A stretch of DNA of 42,597 nucleotides from Sphingosinicella sp. YJ22 (lineage in GTDB: Bacteria > Pseudomonadota > Alphaproteobacteria > Sphingomonadales > Sphingomonadaceae), in NCBI RefSeq assembly GCF_011320075.1, contig NZ_JAANPA010000029.1, positions 1 to 42,597 of the forward strand. Direction: 5' to 3'. A program made the position numbers and the translations under genes. This document shows, piece by piece, positions 1-8,314 of this stretch; position 1 is the stretch's first letter; every line of letters begins with the position of its first letter. The notes beneath the pieces were generated by a model. That model searched no databases and was not told the DNA's origin. It saw only the letters and a program-made list of their open reading frames with translations.

Positions 1-444
1 GCCCGTCCCGGTGCCGAAGCCGCCGCTGCCGGTGCCTGGGCCGCGGATCGGCGCGGTGCCGGCGGTCGCGTCGCGCCCGGTCCCGGCGATCGGCGCTGCG
101 GGCAGGGGCGAGCGGACCGGCTGGCGAATGACGGGATCGGGAGCAACCACCGGCGTCGGCTGCGCCTCCAGGTTGGGCGGCGAAGCGGCCCCTTCGGGGC
201 GCGGGTCGGCGGCGCGGAGGTTAGGAGCGGCCGAGTCGGTCGAGGGCGGCGGCGGTGGCGGCTCCTCGGCCGGCGGGGGCAGGTCCTCGGGCGCGAGGTC
301 GACGAGCTTGAGCATGTCGTCGGGGACGAGCGGCGGGGCGTAGTCGAGGCCGCGCAGAAGGCCGATGGCGAGCAGGACATGGACCAGCGCGACCGGGATT
401 CCGGCCCTGATCCGGTCCGCGGGGGCTGTGCGATAAGCCGCCAT
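1..444 (-). CDS. TonB-like energy transducer, N-terminal part (runs off window)
   Basis: The 148 visible codons begin at the first ATG after an in-frame stop (TAA at 454-456). The protein starts MAAYRTAPADRIRAG, followed by one hydrophobic segment at about residues 14-30 and then a long proline-rich stretch (EEPPPPPP around residues 60-67), and ends at the window edge in a Gly-rich run. A short cytoplasmic start, a single membrane anchor and a Pro-rich periplasmic spacer is the layout of TonB-type proteins, which pass proton-motive energy to outer-membrane receptors. The C-terminal TonB fold that would prove it lies outside the window. Another Pro-rich anchored protein remains possible. It lies downstream of rsmD on the same strand, 52 bases away. 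Confidence 0.6.
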   Translation of the reverse strand, partial: MAAYRTAPADRIRAGIPVALVHVLLAIGLLRGLDYAPPLVPDDMLKLVDLAPEDLPPPAEEPPPPPPSTDSAAPNLRAADPRPEGAASPPNLEAQPTPVVAPDPVIRQPVRSPLPAAPIAGTGRDATAGTAPIRGPGTGSGGFGTGTG

Positions 445-456
445 GATGGCCGGTTA

Positions 457-497
457 AGCCGATCGCTCCTGAACCTCGCTTGAGCGTTGGATCGGCT
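457..497 (-). terminator. Hairpin at the end of rsmD (possible weak terminator)
   Basis: An 8-bp stem (AGCCGATC at 457-464 with GATCGGCT at 490-497) encloses a second 4-bp stem (GCTC 465-468 with GAGC 482-485). It touches the rsmD stop codon and lies before the TonB-like gene. There is no T-run after the stem on the minus strand, so termination is uncertain. Confidence 0.3.
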
Positions 498-1039
498 CAG
501 GAAATTTCGGCGCGGAACAGGGTCAGCTTGGCTTTTCCATAGGTTCGCTCGCTGTCGACCGCGAGGCCGGCCACGTCGACAGTCTCGTCCCTCGCGGTCT
601 CCAGGCTGGCGAGCGCGCCCGGGGCGAGGGCGCCGGCGGCGACCAGGTTGGCGAGCGCCTTTTGGCCGAGCCCGGAGCGATAGGGCGGGTCCATGAGGAC
701 GAGGTGAAAGGGGCCGCCGGCGACGCGCGCGGCGTCCTGCTGGCGGATATTGGCGCGGTCCTCGGCACCCAGCCTGGCGACGTTCCTGTGCAGCGCCTCG
801 ATCGCGGCTCGGTCGCTCTCGACGAAGGTGCAGCGGGCCGCGCCTCGGCTCAACGCCTCGAGGCCGAGCGCTCCGGTGCCGGCGAACAGATCGGCGACGT
901 TGAGGTCCTCGAAGCTGCCGAGGCGGCTCTGGAGCATCGAGAACAGCGCTTCGCGGGCGCGATCGCTGGTCGGGCGGGTGGCAAGGCCGGGCGGGGACAG
1001 GAGGGGACGGCCACGCCACTGGCCGGCGATGATCCTCAT
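497..1039 (-). CDS. rsmD: 16S rRNA (guanine(966)-N(2))-methyltransferase RsmD
   Basis: 180 residues, the usual length of RsmD, which methylates G966 of 16S rRNA using S-adenosylmethionine during 30S assembly. The start MRIIAGQWRGRPL is typical. The SAM-binding motif I (VADLFAGTGALGLEALSRGA, about residues 48-67) is followed by an acidic residue after strand 2 (FVESD), and the catalytic motif LMDPPY (the NPPY-type motif of N-methyltransferases) sits near residue 115. The ATG overlaps the TGA of the upstream pseudouridine synthase gene by 4 bases (1036-1039), so the two are probably translationally coupled; pairing of these two rRNA-modifying genes is common in alphaproteobacteria. Confidence 0.95.
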   Translation of the reverse strand: MRIIAGQWRGRPLLSPPGLATRPTSDRAREALFSMLQSRLGSFEDLNVADLFAGTGALGLEALSRGAARCTFVESDRAAIEALHRNVARLGAEDRANIRQQDAARVAGGPFHLVLMDPPYRSGLGQKALANLVAAGALAPGALASLETARDETVDVAGLAVDSERTYGKAKLTLFRAEIS

Positions 1040-2250
1040 TTCTTGCCGCCGCCGGGGCGGCCGCGGGTCGGGCCGCGCTTGCTGCCGCGCGGGGTGGGGC
1101 GGGAGCTCGGGCGCTTCGGCTTGGCCCAGCCCTCGCCGCGCTTCAGGCGCTTGGGCTTCGCCTCCGATTCCGGCGCCGGGGTTGCCACCGCCTCGGTGGC
1201 GCGCGGCGGACGGGCAGGCCTGGCGGTCTTCGCCAGCCGCCGCTCGGTTTCCGCTCGCTGGTGAGGCCGCGCGGCACGCTCGGTCCGGGCGGGCCTTTCA
1301 CCCTCGCGGCACGGACGCGCGGGAGCGGTTGTCTTCGTCGGCCGCTCGGTCTCCCCTCGTTGCTGCGGTCGCGCGGGACGTTCGGTCCGGGCCGGCCGCT
1401 CCTCCTCGCGGCGCGGCGGCCGTGGTCGTGCGGGGTGGCTGGCGGCGCGCGTGGGCCTGTCACCCTCGCGCTCGATCGGCGCCTCAAGCGGCTGGCCGCC
1501 TTTAAGGCTGGCGCGGAAGGCGACGAGATCGACGCGGCGGATCTCGTCGACGGCGCCGACCGGCAGGTCGCCGAGCACGAACGGGCCGTAGGCGGTGCGG
1601 ATGAGGCGGCTGACTTCGAGGCCGAGATGCTCGAGGACCCGGCGGACCTCGCGGTTCTTGCCCTCCTTGAGCTTCATCTCGATCCACTGGTTGCGGCCGG
1701 TGCGGCGCTCCAGATTGGCGTCGATCTGGCCGTAGCGGATGCCCTCGATCTCGACGCCGTGGATCAGCTCCTCCAGCTGCTCCTGGCTGACCTCGCCGAA
1801 CGCGCGGGCGCGGTAGGCGCGCTCGACTCCGGTCGAAGGAAGCTCGAGCTGGCGCTTTAGCTCGCCGTCGGTGGTGAGGAGGAGGAGACCCTCGGTATTA
1901 TAGTCGAGGCGGCCGACCGGGATCAGCCGCGGCAGGCCCTTGGGCAGGCGGTCGTAGATGGTCGGGCGGCCCTTGGGGTCGCGCTCGGCGGTGAGGGTGC
2001 CGGCGGGCTTGTGGAAGCGGAACAGGCGGGCTGGGGTCGGCTCGGCGACCGGCTGGCCGTCGACGGTGACTCCGCGAAGCGAGGTGAGAATCGTTGCGGC
2101 GGTGTCGAGGACCTTGCCGTCGAGCGCGATCCGGCCCTCGGCGATCATCCGCTCGATCTCGCGGCGCGACGCGACTCCGGCGCGGGCGAGCAGCTTGGCG
2201 ATACGCTGGCCCTCGGATGGTTTCGGGCCGGGAGTGGAAGTCGAGGGCAG
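1036..2250 (-). CDS. rluB: RsuA/RluB-family rRNA pseudouridine synthase with basic repetitive tail; probable CTG start
   Basis: It isomerises uridine to pseudouridine in rRNA. The catalytic motif GRLDYNTEGLLLLTTDGEL (catalytic Asp in RLD) is present, as is an N-terminal S4 RNA-binding domain. The first ATG in frame (2148) would cut that S4 domain in half: residues encoded upstream read RIAKLLARAGVASRREIER, a perfect S4 start. There is no ATG, GTG or TTG between the in-frame stop at 2293-2295 and that point, but a CTG at 2250-2248 is preceded by GGAGA with a 6-base spacer. I therefore place the start there, giving 404 residues. The C-terminal 150 or so residues are a low-complexity Arg/Pro/Glu/Lys tail with repeated ERPART-like units, ending GRPGGGKK. 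Family members RsuA, RluB and RluE are not told apart with certainty. Confidence 0.85.
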   Translation of the reverse strand: MPSTSTPGPKPSEGQRIAKLLARAGVASRREIERMIAEGRIALDGKVLDTAATILTSLRGVTVDGQPVAEPTPARLFRFHKPAGTLTAERDPKGRPTIYDRLPKGLPRLIPVGRLDYNTEGLLLLTTDGELKRQLELPSTGVERAYRARAFGEVSQEQLEELIHGVEIEGIRYGQIDANLERRTGRNQWIEMKLKEGKNREVRRVLEHLGLEVSRLIRTAYGPFVLGDLPVGAVDEIRRVDLVAFRASLKGGQPLEAPIEREGDRPTRAASHPARPRPPRREEERPARTERPARPQQRGETERPTKTTAPARPCREGERPARTERAARPHQRAETERRLAKTARPARPPRATEAVATPAPESEAKPKRLKRGEGWAKPKRPSSRPTPRGSKRGPTRGRPGGGKK

Positions 2251-2388
2251 GGTGGTTCTCCGCTCGGCCGGCGGCCGGAAAAGAATATGAGTTCAGTCGA
2301 TTGGGCGTCGTGGCACCGACTCCCGCCTCCCTCGTTACAGGAGCGGACCGACCCACGGTCGGCGGCTCAAGGGAGGCAGGCGAACTAC

Positions 2389-2826
2389 ATGGTCTTCGGC
2401 AAGCGCGAAAGAGCGATCCAGTGCATTCTCGTGGTCGAGGACGAGCCGCTCGTCGCGTTCGACAACGAGCACCTGCTCAAGGACGCGGGCTACGACGTGG
2501 TCGCGACGGTCGACACGGCGGAGGAGGCGCTGCGCGTGATCGGCGAGGCGGAGAAGATCGACCTCGTCCTCGCCGACCTTTCGTTGTCGGGCGAGGGCAG
2601 CGGCGTGCATGTCGCGGAAGCGGCGCACGCCAAGGGCATCGCGGTCTTGTTCGTAACCGGCGCTTGCCCGCTCGAGGCGCAGCATCTCGCGGTGGGGTGC
2701 CTGGCCAAACCCTATTCGGACAAGGTTCTGAAGAGCGCGCTCGGCGCGATCGACGCGATGCTTCGCGGCGACAAGGTCAAGAAGACGCCGGAAGGGTTCA
2801 CGATTTTCGCGAAGGACGCGGCTTAG
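2389..2826 (+). CDS. Single-domain response regulator (CheY-like receiver)
   Basis: 145 residues, essentially one receiver domain and no output domain. The acidic pocket is E17-D18 (LVVEDEP), the phospho-acceptor is Asp63 (VLADLSL), with Thr90 (LFVTG) and Lys107 (LAKPY), so all residues for phosphotransfer are present. A short tail of about 20 residues follows. The start was chosen because GGGAGG lies 12 bases upstream and translation from MVFGKRERAIQCILVV gives a receiver from its first strand; the open frame further upstream is not receiver-like. A 6-bp hairpin (CCGACC 348-353 offset from 2000, i.e. 2348-2353, with 2357-2362) lies in the leader. No histidine kinase is adjacent. The stop overlaps the convergent oxygenase gene by 4 bases. 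Confidence 0.88.
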   Translation: MVFGKRERAIQCILVVEDEPLVAFDNEHLLKDAGYDVVATVDTAEEALRVIGEAEKIDLVLADLSLSGEGSGVHVAEAAHAKGIAVLFVTGACPLEAQHLAVGCLAKPYSDKVLKSALGAIDAMLRGDKVKKTPEGFTIFAKDAA

Positions 2827-3965
2827 CGGGCGAGCGCCGCAGCGACCTGGTCGTGGAAGACCTTGATGCCGGTTTCGAGGTTGCCGAGAGTGATCTCGTC
2901 GATCGCGCCGGAGGCGAGGCCCTGCTGACCGAGCGCGGCGGCGCGGTAGTCCTCGCCGCCGAACACGCCCTGGTCGAGCAGGCGCCAGCTCTTCTCCCAA
3001 TGCTCCTCCTCCTCGGCCGATTGCGGCCATTCGGGGATGAGCATGAAGTCCTCGACCAGCGTGCGGCCCTCTGACTGGGGCATCAGCACCATGAGGTTCA
3101 CGTAATCGGGGCTCATGATCATGATCGTCGCCGGGAACAGCTGGTAGGTGTAGGTCATGATCGCCCGGACCGCGGCCCAGTCGCTCGTGTCGACCTTGTC
3201 GAGATAGCCCGAGCGGGCGACGAGGCTGCGCTGGTGGGGGCCGAGGCGGTCGGCGATGCTGATGCCGTCGGTGAAGAAGCGGGCGATCGTCGAGCTGTGA
3301 AGCCGCTGCACGTGATAGCCTTCGAGGAAGGCGTCCATGATCAGCTTCCAGTTGGACGCGACGTCGTGGACATGGCGGCGGTAGAGATGGTGGCCGGCGA
3401 GGCCGAACGCCTCCATGTCGGGCGCTAGCGCCGAGGCGTCGGAGAAGTCGGCGTTGTCGTCGAACGAGAACCAGATGAGGCCGCCGGCCTCGAGGCTGGG
3501 CAGCTCCGTCAAGTGGTGCGACGCCTTGTCGAGATCGGGGAAGGTGTCGGAGCGCGGGACTCCGGCGAGGCTTCCGTCGAGCGCATAGGCCCAGGCGTGA
3601 TAGGGGCAGACGAGGCGCGGCGCGCACACGGTTTCGCCGCCCTCGACCAGGCGGGTGCCGCGGTGGCGGCAGACGTTCCAGAAGACATGGGCGCGGCCCT
3701 GCTTGTCGCGGGTGAGGAGCAGAGGGGCGCCGAAGCCGTCATGGGCGACCGCGCTGTTGTTCTTCGGCAGCAGCGCTGAGGGCGCGATGACCTGCGGCAG
3801 GCGGCGGAACAGGCGCTGCTGCTCGGCGGCAAAGCGCGCGGGATCGGTATAGACCGAGGCCGGCACCGTCGCGATCGGCCCGGTCGGGGGCTCCTCGCCC
3901 GCGGCGAGGCGGGCGGCGAGGGCGAGCTGCCCTTGCGTAGGGCGCTGGCGCATCGGCATGTCCAT
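2823..3965 (-). CDS. Rieske [2Fe-2S] aromatic ring-hydroxylating oxygenase alpha subunit
   Basis: About 380 residues with the two-part layout of ring-hydroxylating oxygenase large subunits. The Rieske cluster ligands are C99-x-H101 (CRHRG) and C120-x-x-H123 (CPYH). The mononuclear iron site has H218 and H223 in NWKLIMDAFLEGYHVQRLH, the conserved helix of the catalytic domain. These enzymes take electrons from a reductase and insert oxygen into aromatic rings or C-H bonds, or demethylate. No beta subunit, ferredoxin or reductase gene is nearby, so the substrate cannot be inferred; homologues act on many compounds, including quaternary amines. Start ATG at 3965 is preferred; ATGs at 3959 and 3953 and a TTG at 4001 are alternatives, none with a strong ribosome binding site. 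Confidence 0.88.
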   Translation of the reverse strand: MDMPMRQRPTQGQLALAARLAAGEEPPTGPIATVPASVYTDPARFAAEQQRLFRRLPQVIAPSALLPKNNSAVAHDGFGAPLLLTRDKQGRAHVFWNVCRHRGTRLVEGGETVCAPRLVCPYHAWAYALDGSLAGVPRSDTFPDLDKASHHLTELPSLEAGGLIWFSFDDNADFSDASALAPDMEAFGLAGHHLYRRHVHDVASNWKLIMDAFLEGYHVQRLHSSTIARFFTDGISIADRLGPHQRSLVARSGYLDKVDTSDWAAVRAIMTYTYQLFPATIMIMSPDYVNLMVLMPQSEGRTLVEDFMLIPEWPQSAEEEEHWEKSWRLLDQGVFGGEDYRAAALGQQGLASGAIDEITLGNLETGIKVFHDQVAAALAR

Positions 3966-4067
3966 GGGGCCGATGGTGCGTCCACCGCGACCGGAAGGCA
4001 AGCGGCGTGCTTTGCAATCGCGGCAAAGTCGCTAAAGCTTCGCCTCCCTGAGTAGCGGAGGGTGAGG

Positions 4068-5795
4068 GTGACCGAGGCGGTTGAACAGAAGAAGCCCAGC
4101 GGGCTGCGCCTGCTCGGCGCCGCGCTGAAGGACCGCAAGACGGCGATCATGCTGGTGTTCGGCTTCTCGGCCGGCCTGCCCTTCTCGCTGCTCGTCGGAA
4201 CGCTCAACGCCTGGCTCGGCGAGGCGCAGGTCAATCTCGCCACGATCGGGATCATCTCGTGGATCGGCCTGGCCTACGCCTTCAAATTCCTGTGGTCGCC
4301 GCTCGTCGACCGGACCCGGCTTCCGGTCCTTGGCCGTCTCGGGCGCCGCCGGGGGTGGCTGATCGTCTGCCAGCTGGTCCTCGCCGGGACGTTCCTGTCG
4401 CTGTCGCTTACCGACCCGAGCCTCGCGATCGGCACCTTCGCGCTGGTCGCGGTGATCGGCGCGTTCGCATCGGCGACGCAGGACGTGGTCATCGACGCCT
4501 GGCGCATCGACGTCGCCGACGAGACCGCGACGGTCGAGATCCTGTCCTCGATCTACCAGATGGGCTTCCGCATCGCGGCGCTGGTCGGCGGCGCGCTGGC
4601 GCTGGTGCTGTCGGCGCGGATCAGCTGGCCCGCGGTCTATGCGGTGATGGGCGTCGTCATGGCGCTGACGATTATCGCCACCTTGCTCGCCCCGGACACG
4701 GCGCGGCCGGCCGACGAGCTGGGCTTCAAGGAGCTTCGCGAGCCGGGCGCCGTCCACCCCAAGCTGCGCGCCATCGGCCTGATCGTCGTGGGTCTCGGCT
4801 GGGCGTGGGCGATCGCCACCGTGGCCTGGTTCATGATCCGCATCCTGTCCGTCGCGCCCGGCGACCCGAACCCGCCCAAGGCGAGCGAGTTCACCGCCAC
4901 GATGGGTCCCTGGATCATCGCCGCGACGGTCGTGCTTCCGGCACTCGTCGCCACCTATTTCAACTGGCTGCGCGCCCACGGCCGCAACGTCCTCGACCGC
5001 GCTGCGCCGGCGACCAGCGGCCTGCAGCGCGCCGCCGATCATGCCTATAGCGCGCTACTCCTGCCGCTCGCCGACCTCGTCGCGCGGCTGCGCTGGGGCG
5101 TGATCATCGCGCTCGGCATCATCCTGACCTATCGGCTCACCGACAGCATCTGGGGGCCGTTCGCCTTCCCCTTCTACCTGACCGAGCTCCAGTACAGCGC
5201 CGACGAGGTCGCCTTCGCGTCGAAGGTGTTCGGCGTGTTCATGACCATCGCCGGAATCGCGATCGGCGGCGTGCTGTTCGTGACTCTCGGGCGGATGCCG
5301 ACGCTTGTTCTCGGCGCCATCGTCGCCGCGGTGACCAACCTGCTCTATGCCGACCTCGCCGCCGGCGCCCCCTATATCGATGCCTTCGCCTCGACTTTCG
5401 GCCTCCACAATGTCGGGGTCGATCCGCGCATGATGCGGCTGATGATCGCCATCTCGGGCGAGAACATCGCCGGCGGCCTCGCCGGCGCGGCCTATGTCGC
5501 CTACCTCTCGTCGATCGCCAGCAAGGAATATAGCGCGGTCCAATATGCGCTGCTGTCGTCGCTGACCCTGCTCGTCGGGTCGCTCGGGCGCGGCGCGCTC
5601 GGCGAGATGATCGAGACCGACGGCTATGTCGCCGTCTTCTTCCTGACCGCGGCGCTGGGTGGCCTGGGCGTGCTCTTCTGCATCCTCGAATGGATCCGGT
5701 CGGCCTGGGCGAAGGGCCGCGAAGGCCGGGCGGCGCCCGAACGGATGCCGACAAGCGACGCGGCGCGTGTCGCGGAGGGCGACACGGCGGCCTGA
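4068..5795 (+). CDS. AmpG-type major facilitator (muropeptide-like permease)
   Basis: 575 residues with many hydrophobic segments across the whole length. The early motifs (FGFSAGLPFSLLVGTLNAWL and KFLWSPLVDR) are those of the AmpG family, inner-membrane permeases that import anhydro-muropeptides for cell-wall recycling and beta-lactamase signalling. It is longer than E. coli AmpG (491 residues); the extra length is a linker and added helices around residues 220-330. I start at GTG 4068 because GGAGG lies 6 bases upstream; a GTG at 4062 is possible. Transcribed divergently from the oxygenase gene with about 100 bases between them. AmpG-like proteins in this group are often annotated simply as MFS transporters, so the substrate is an inference. 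Confidence 0.85.
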   Translation: MTEAVEQKKPSGLRLLGAALKDRKTAIMLVFGFSAGLPFSLLVGTLNAWLGEAQVNLATIGIISWIGLAYAFKFLWSPLVDRTRLPVLGRLGRRRGWLIVCQLVLAGTFLSLSLTDPSLAIGTFALVAVIGAFASATQDVVIDAWRIDVADETATVEILSSIYQMGFRIAALVGGALALVLSARISWPAVYAVMGVVMALTIIATLLAPDTARPADELGFKELREPGAVHPKLRAIGLIVVGLGWAWAIATVAWFMIRILSVAPGDPNPPKASEFTATMGPWIIAATVVLPALVATYFNWLRAHGRNVLDRAAPATSGLQRAADHAYSALLLPLADLVARLRWGVIIALGIILTYRLTDSIWGPFAFPFYLTELQYSADEVAFASKVFGVFMTIAGIAIGGVLFVTLGRMPTLVLGAIVAAVTNLLYADLAAGAPYIDAFASTFGLHNVGVDPRMMRLMIAISGENIAGGLAGAAYVAYLSSIASKEYSAVQYALLSSLTLLVGSLGRGALGEMIETDGYVAVFFLTAALGGLGVLFCILEWIRSAWAKGREGRAAPERMPTSDAARVAEGDTAA

Positions 5796-5812
5796 GCGCC
5801 GCCGGGGATCGT

Positions 5813-7141
5813 TCAGGTGGGGAGCTGGTCGTTGGCCTTGAGGACCGTGCCGGCGAGGTAGAGCGAGCCCATGATCAGGACGGCGGGCGGCCGATCCTGT
5901 TTGGCGAGCCTGGCGATGGCGGTCAGGGCGTCCTCGACATTGGCCGCGGGCACGGCGGAGAGGCCGAGCTTGCGGGCTTGGGCGGCGAGCGATTCGGGCG
6001 CGTGGTGGTCGTGGCCGGGGACCGGCACCGGGTGGACCGTGACGGGCGAGCCTGCGAAGGGGCGAAGCACGCCGTGGGAATCCTTGTTGGCGAGGATGCC
6101 GCAGACGAGGTGGACCTCGCGGCCGGCGAAGGATTGGCCGTCGAGGAAGGCGGCGACGGCGCGGGCGGCGGCGGGATTGTGCGCGCCGTCGAGCCACAGG
6201 CGCGCGCCTTCGGGCAGCAAGTCGTGGAGCGGGCCGGGGCCGAGCAATTGCAGCCGCGCCGGCCAGTCCGCCCAGCCCATCATCGCCTTCAGCGCCGCCG
6301 GCGGGACGGCGAGTGTGTCTTGGTGGCGGAGCATCGCGACGGCGAGGCCGGCATTGGCGCCTTGGTGGGTGCCGGCGAGGCGGGGCAGGGGGAGGTCGAG
6401 CTCTCCCTCGGAATCGCGATAGGCGAGGCGGCCGCCGGTCGCCACGGCGTCCCACTTGCCGCCGCGGGGCAGCCAGAGGGCGCCGGCCTCGGCGACCGCC
6501 TCAGCAACGGCATCGGCGGCGCGGCGGGGGTAGAGATGCGTCACCAGCGGCACGCCGTCGCGAGCGATGCCGGCCTTCTCGCGCGCGACCTGCTCGATCT
6601 TCTCGCCGAGCCATGCCTGGTGGTCGAGACCGAGCTGGGCGATTCCGGTGACCAAGGCGCGCGGGATCACGTTGGTCGCGTCGAGGCGGCCGCCGAGGCC
6701 CACTTCGATGACGCAGGCGTCCGCCGGGGCGCGGGAGAAAGCGAGGAGGGCGGCAGCGGTGGTGACCTCGAAGAAGCTGATGGTGAGGTCCTCGGCGGCG
6801 GTGAAGACTTCGTCGAGGAGAGCAGCAAGCGCCTCGTCCTCGATCAGCTTGCCGGCGAGTCGGATTCGCTCGTTGAATCGGACGAGGTGGGGGCTGGTGT
6901 AGACATGGACCTGGTGGCCCGCGGCCTCGAGCGCGGCGCGGAGGAAGGCGCAGGTCGAGCCTTTGCCGTTGGTTCCGGCGACGTGGAAGACCGGCGGCAG
7001 CTTGCGTTCGGGATTGCCGAGGCGCTCGAGCAGGGTCGCGATGCGCTCGAGGCCGAGCGTGTCTCGGCCGGGGCCTAGCCTGGCGAGGCGATCGAGCTGC
7101 GCCTGCACGCCGGGATGATCCGAGACGGCGAAGTCGGGCAT
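5813..7141 (-). CDS. folC: Bifunctional folylpolyglutamate synthase / dihydrofolate synthase
   Basis: 442 residues. FolC adds glutamate to dihydropteroate (making dihydrofolate) and then extra gamma-glutamates to folates, using ATP. The ATP-binding P-loop HVAGTNGKGST is at about residues 53-63, followed by TSPHLVRFNERI, EVGLGGRLDATN, and DGAHNPAA in the C-terminal domain; all are family signatures. GGGAGG lies just upstream of the ATG with 5 bases between, and these bases are part of repeat element A. It is probably expressed with accD, 158 bases upstream on the same strand, an arrangement common in proteobacteria. Confidence 0.95.
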   Translation of the reverse strand: MPDFAVSDHPGVQAQLDRLARLGPGRDTLGLERIATLLERLGNPERKLPPVFHVAGTNGKGSTCAFLRAALEAAGHQVHVYTSPHLVRFNERIRLAGKLIEDEALAALLDEVFTAAEDLTISFFEVTTAAALLAFSRAPADACVIEVGLGGRLDATNVIPRALVTGIAQLGLDHQAWLGEKIEQVAREKAGIARDGVPLVTHLYPRRAADAVAEAVAEAGALWLPRGGKWDAVATGGRLAYRDSEGELDLPLPRLAGTHQGANAGLAVAMLRHQDTLAVPPAALKAMMGWADWPARLQLLGPGPLHDLLPEGARLWLDGAHNPAAARAVAAFLDGQSFAGREVHLVCGILANKDSHGVLRPFAGSPVTVHPVPVPGHDHHAPESLAAQARKLGLSAVPAANVEDALTAIARLAKQDRPPAVLIMGSLYLAGTVLKANDQLPT

Positions 7142-7144
7142 CTA

Positions 7145-7293
7145 TTCCTCCCTGCCGCGACGCGGCGGGGAGGGGGACCATGAGCGCAGCTCATGGTGGA
7201 GGGGTAGTCTCGAGGCGTTTCTCGGCGCGGACAAATTACCCCTCCACCATGCTGCGCATGGTCCCCTCCCCATGGCAGGGCCATGGGGAGGAA
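7145..7293. repeat. Palindromic repeat element A (four-hairpin type)
   Basis: A 149-base imperfect inverted repeat that fills the space between accD and folC. Each arm has two local hairpins separated by conserved G-rich or C-rich spacers (GGGGAGGGGGACC and GTGGAGGGG, then their complements). Stems: GCCGCG/CGCGGC; ACCATGAGC/GCTCATGGT; ACCATGC/GCATGGT; CCCCATGGC/GCCATGGGG. Related copies lie at 17657-17799 and 30932-31076. The outer end, read on the minus strand, contains the folC ribosome binding site. Confidence 0.9.
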
Positions 7294-7299
7294 CTGGGA

Positions 7300-8154
7300 T
7301 CACGCCGCTTCCTTCGCCGGGTGCAGGTAATCGAGCAGGGTCGCCAAGCGGTCCTTCAGGTCGCGGCGGTGGACGACCATGTCGACCATGCCGTGCTCGA
7401 GCAGATATTCGGCGCGTTGGAAGCCCTCGGGGAGGGTCTCGCGGATGGTCTGCTCGATGACCCTCTGGCCGGCGAAGCCAATGAGGGCGCCGGGCTCGGC
7501 GATGTGGATGTCGCCGAGCATCGCGTAGGAAGCGGTGACGCCGCCCGTGGTCGGGTCGGTGAGGACGACGATATAGGGAAGGCCGGCTTCCTTGAGTTGG
7601 GCGATCGCAGCGGTGGTGCGCGGCATCTGCATCAGCGACAAAATTCCTTCCTGCATGCGGGCGCCGCCGGCGGCGGTGACGACGATGTAGGGCGCGTGCG
7701 CCTCGATCGCCGCCTGGACTCCGGCGACGAAGGCCGCGCCGACGCTGAGCCCCATCGAGCCGCCCATGAACGCGAAGTCCTGGACTCCGACGACGGCGGG
7801 GCGGCCGGCGATCGACCCGCTGGCGTTGTGGAGGGCGTCCGGCTCGCCGGTCGATTGGCGCGCCGCCTTGATGCGGTCGACATAGCGCTTGGAATCGCGG
7901 AACTTGAGCGGGTCCTCGCGCACCTGCGGGGCCGGCAGGATGGTGAAGCCGGGGTCGAGGAGCAGCTCGAAGCGGGCGTCGGCGCGCATCCGGCCGTGAT
8001 GGTCGCAGCGCGGGCAGACGAACTGATTCTCCTCATATTCCTTGGAGAAGATCATCGCGCCGCATTCCTTGCAGGCATGCCAGAGATTGTCGGGCGTGCT
8101 CTCGCGCTTGGGCAGGAAGGGGATGCGGTTACGGACGCTGTTGAACCAGCTCAT
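7300..8154 (-). CDS. accD: Acetyl-CoA carboxylase carboxyltransferase subunit beta
   Basis: 284 residues, the usual AccD length. With AccA (encoded at 23610-24551) it forms the carboxyltransferase that moves the carboxyl group from biotin to acetyl-CoA, giving malonyl-CoA for fatty acid synthesis. The N-terminal four-cysteine zinc ribbon is intact (CKECG, then CPRCD about 20 residues on), and crotonase-like motifs such as GGSMGLSVG and [16 protein letters not shown] follow. The ATG at 8154 ([14 protein letters not shown]) has AAGGAG 7 bases upstream; the longer open frame reaching 8298 crosses repeat D and is not coding. Confidence 0.97.
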   Translation of the reverse strand: MSWFNSVRNRIPFLPKRESTPDNLWHACKECGAMIFSKEYEENQFVCPRCDHHGRMRADARFELLLDPGFTILPAPQVREDPLKFRDSKRYVDRIKAARQSTGEPDALHNASGSIAGRPAVVGVQDFAFMGGSMGLSVGAAFVAGVQAAIEAHAPYIVVTAAGGARMQEGILSLMQMPRTTAAIAQLKEAGLPYIVVLTDPTTGGVTASYAMLGDIHIAEPGALIGFAGQRVIEQTIRETLPEGFQRAEYLLEHGMVDMVVHRRDLKDRLATLLDYLHPAKEAA

Positions 8155-8210
8155 GTCGAAGCTCCTTGGACGCGCGCGAGTTAGGGCGGGAGCGAGGCCA
8201 AGTCCAGCAT

Positions 8211-8310
8211 CTCCCCTCCCGCTTGCGGGAGGGGCCGGGGGTGGGGGTGTCGGAATCGTTGGGCTGGGTAAGGCCCACCCCTCGATCCCCTCCCGCAAGC
8301 GGGAGGGGAG
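8211..8310. repeat. Palindromic repeat element D (perfect 24-base inverted arms)
   Basis: The 24 bases at 8211-8234 are repeated exactly as the reverse complement at 8287-8310. Each arm is itself a 10-bp hairpin (CCCCTCCCGC, TT, GCGGGAGGGG), and the inner parts pair again (GGGTGGGG-type with CCCACCCC-type). It lies between accD and pyrF. The design resembles elements A-C but the sequence is a different family. It could form a cruciform in DNA or a very stable RNA structure affecting readthrough from pyrF into accD. Confidence 0.9.
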
Positions 8311-8314
8311 GCTT

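Noticed and set aside
3965-4001. TTG at 4001 as the oxygenase start
   Set aside because: No ribosome binding site precedes it and the added residues look unrelated to the family; the ATG at 3965 is simpler.
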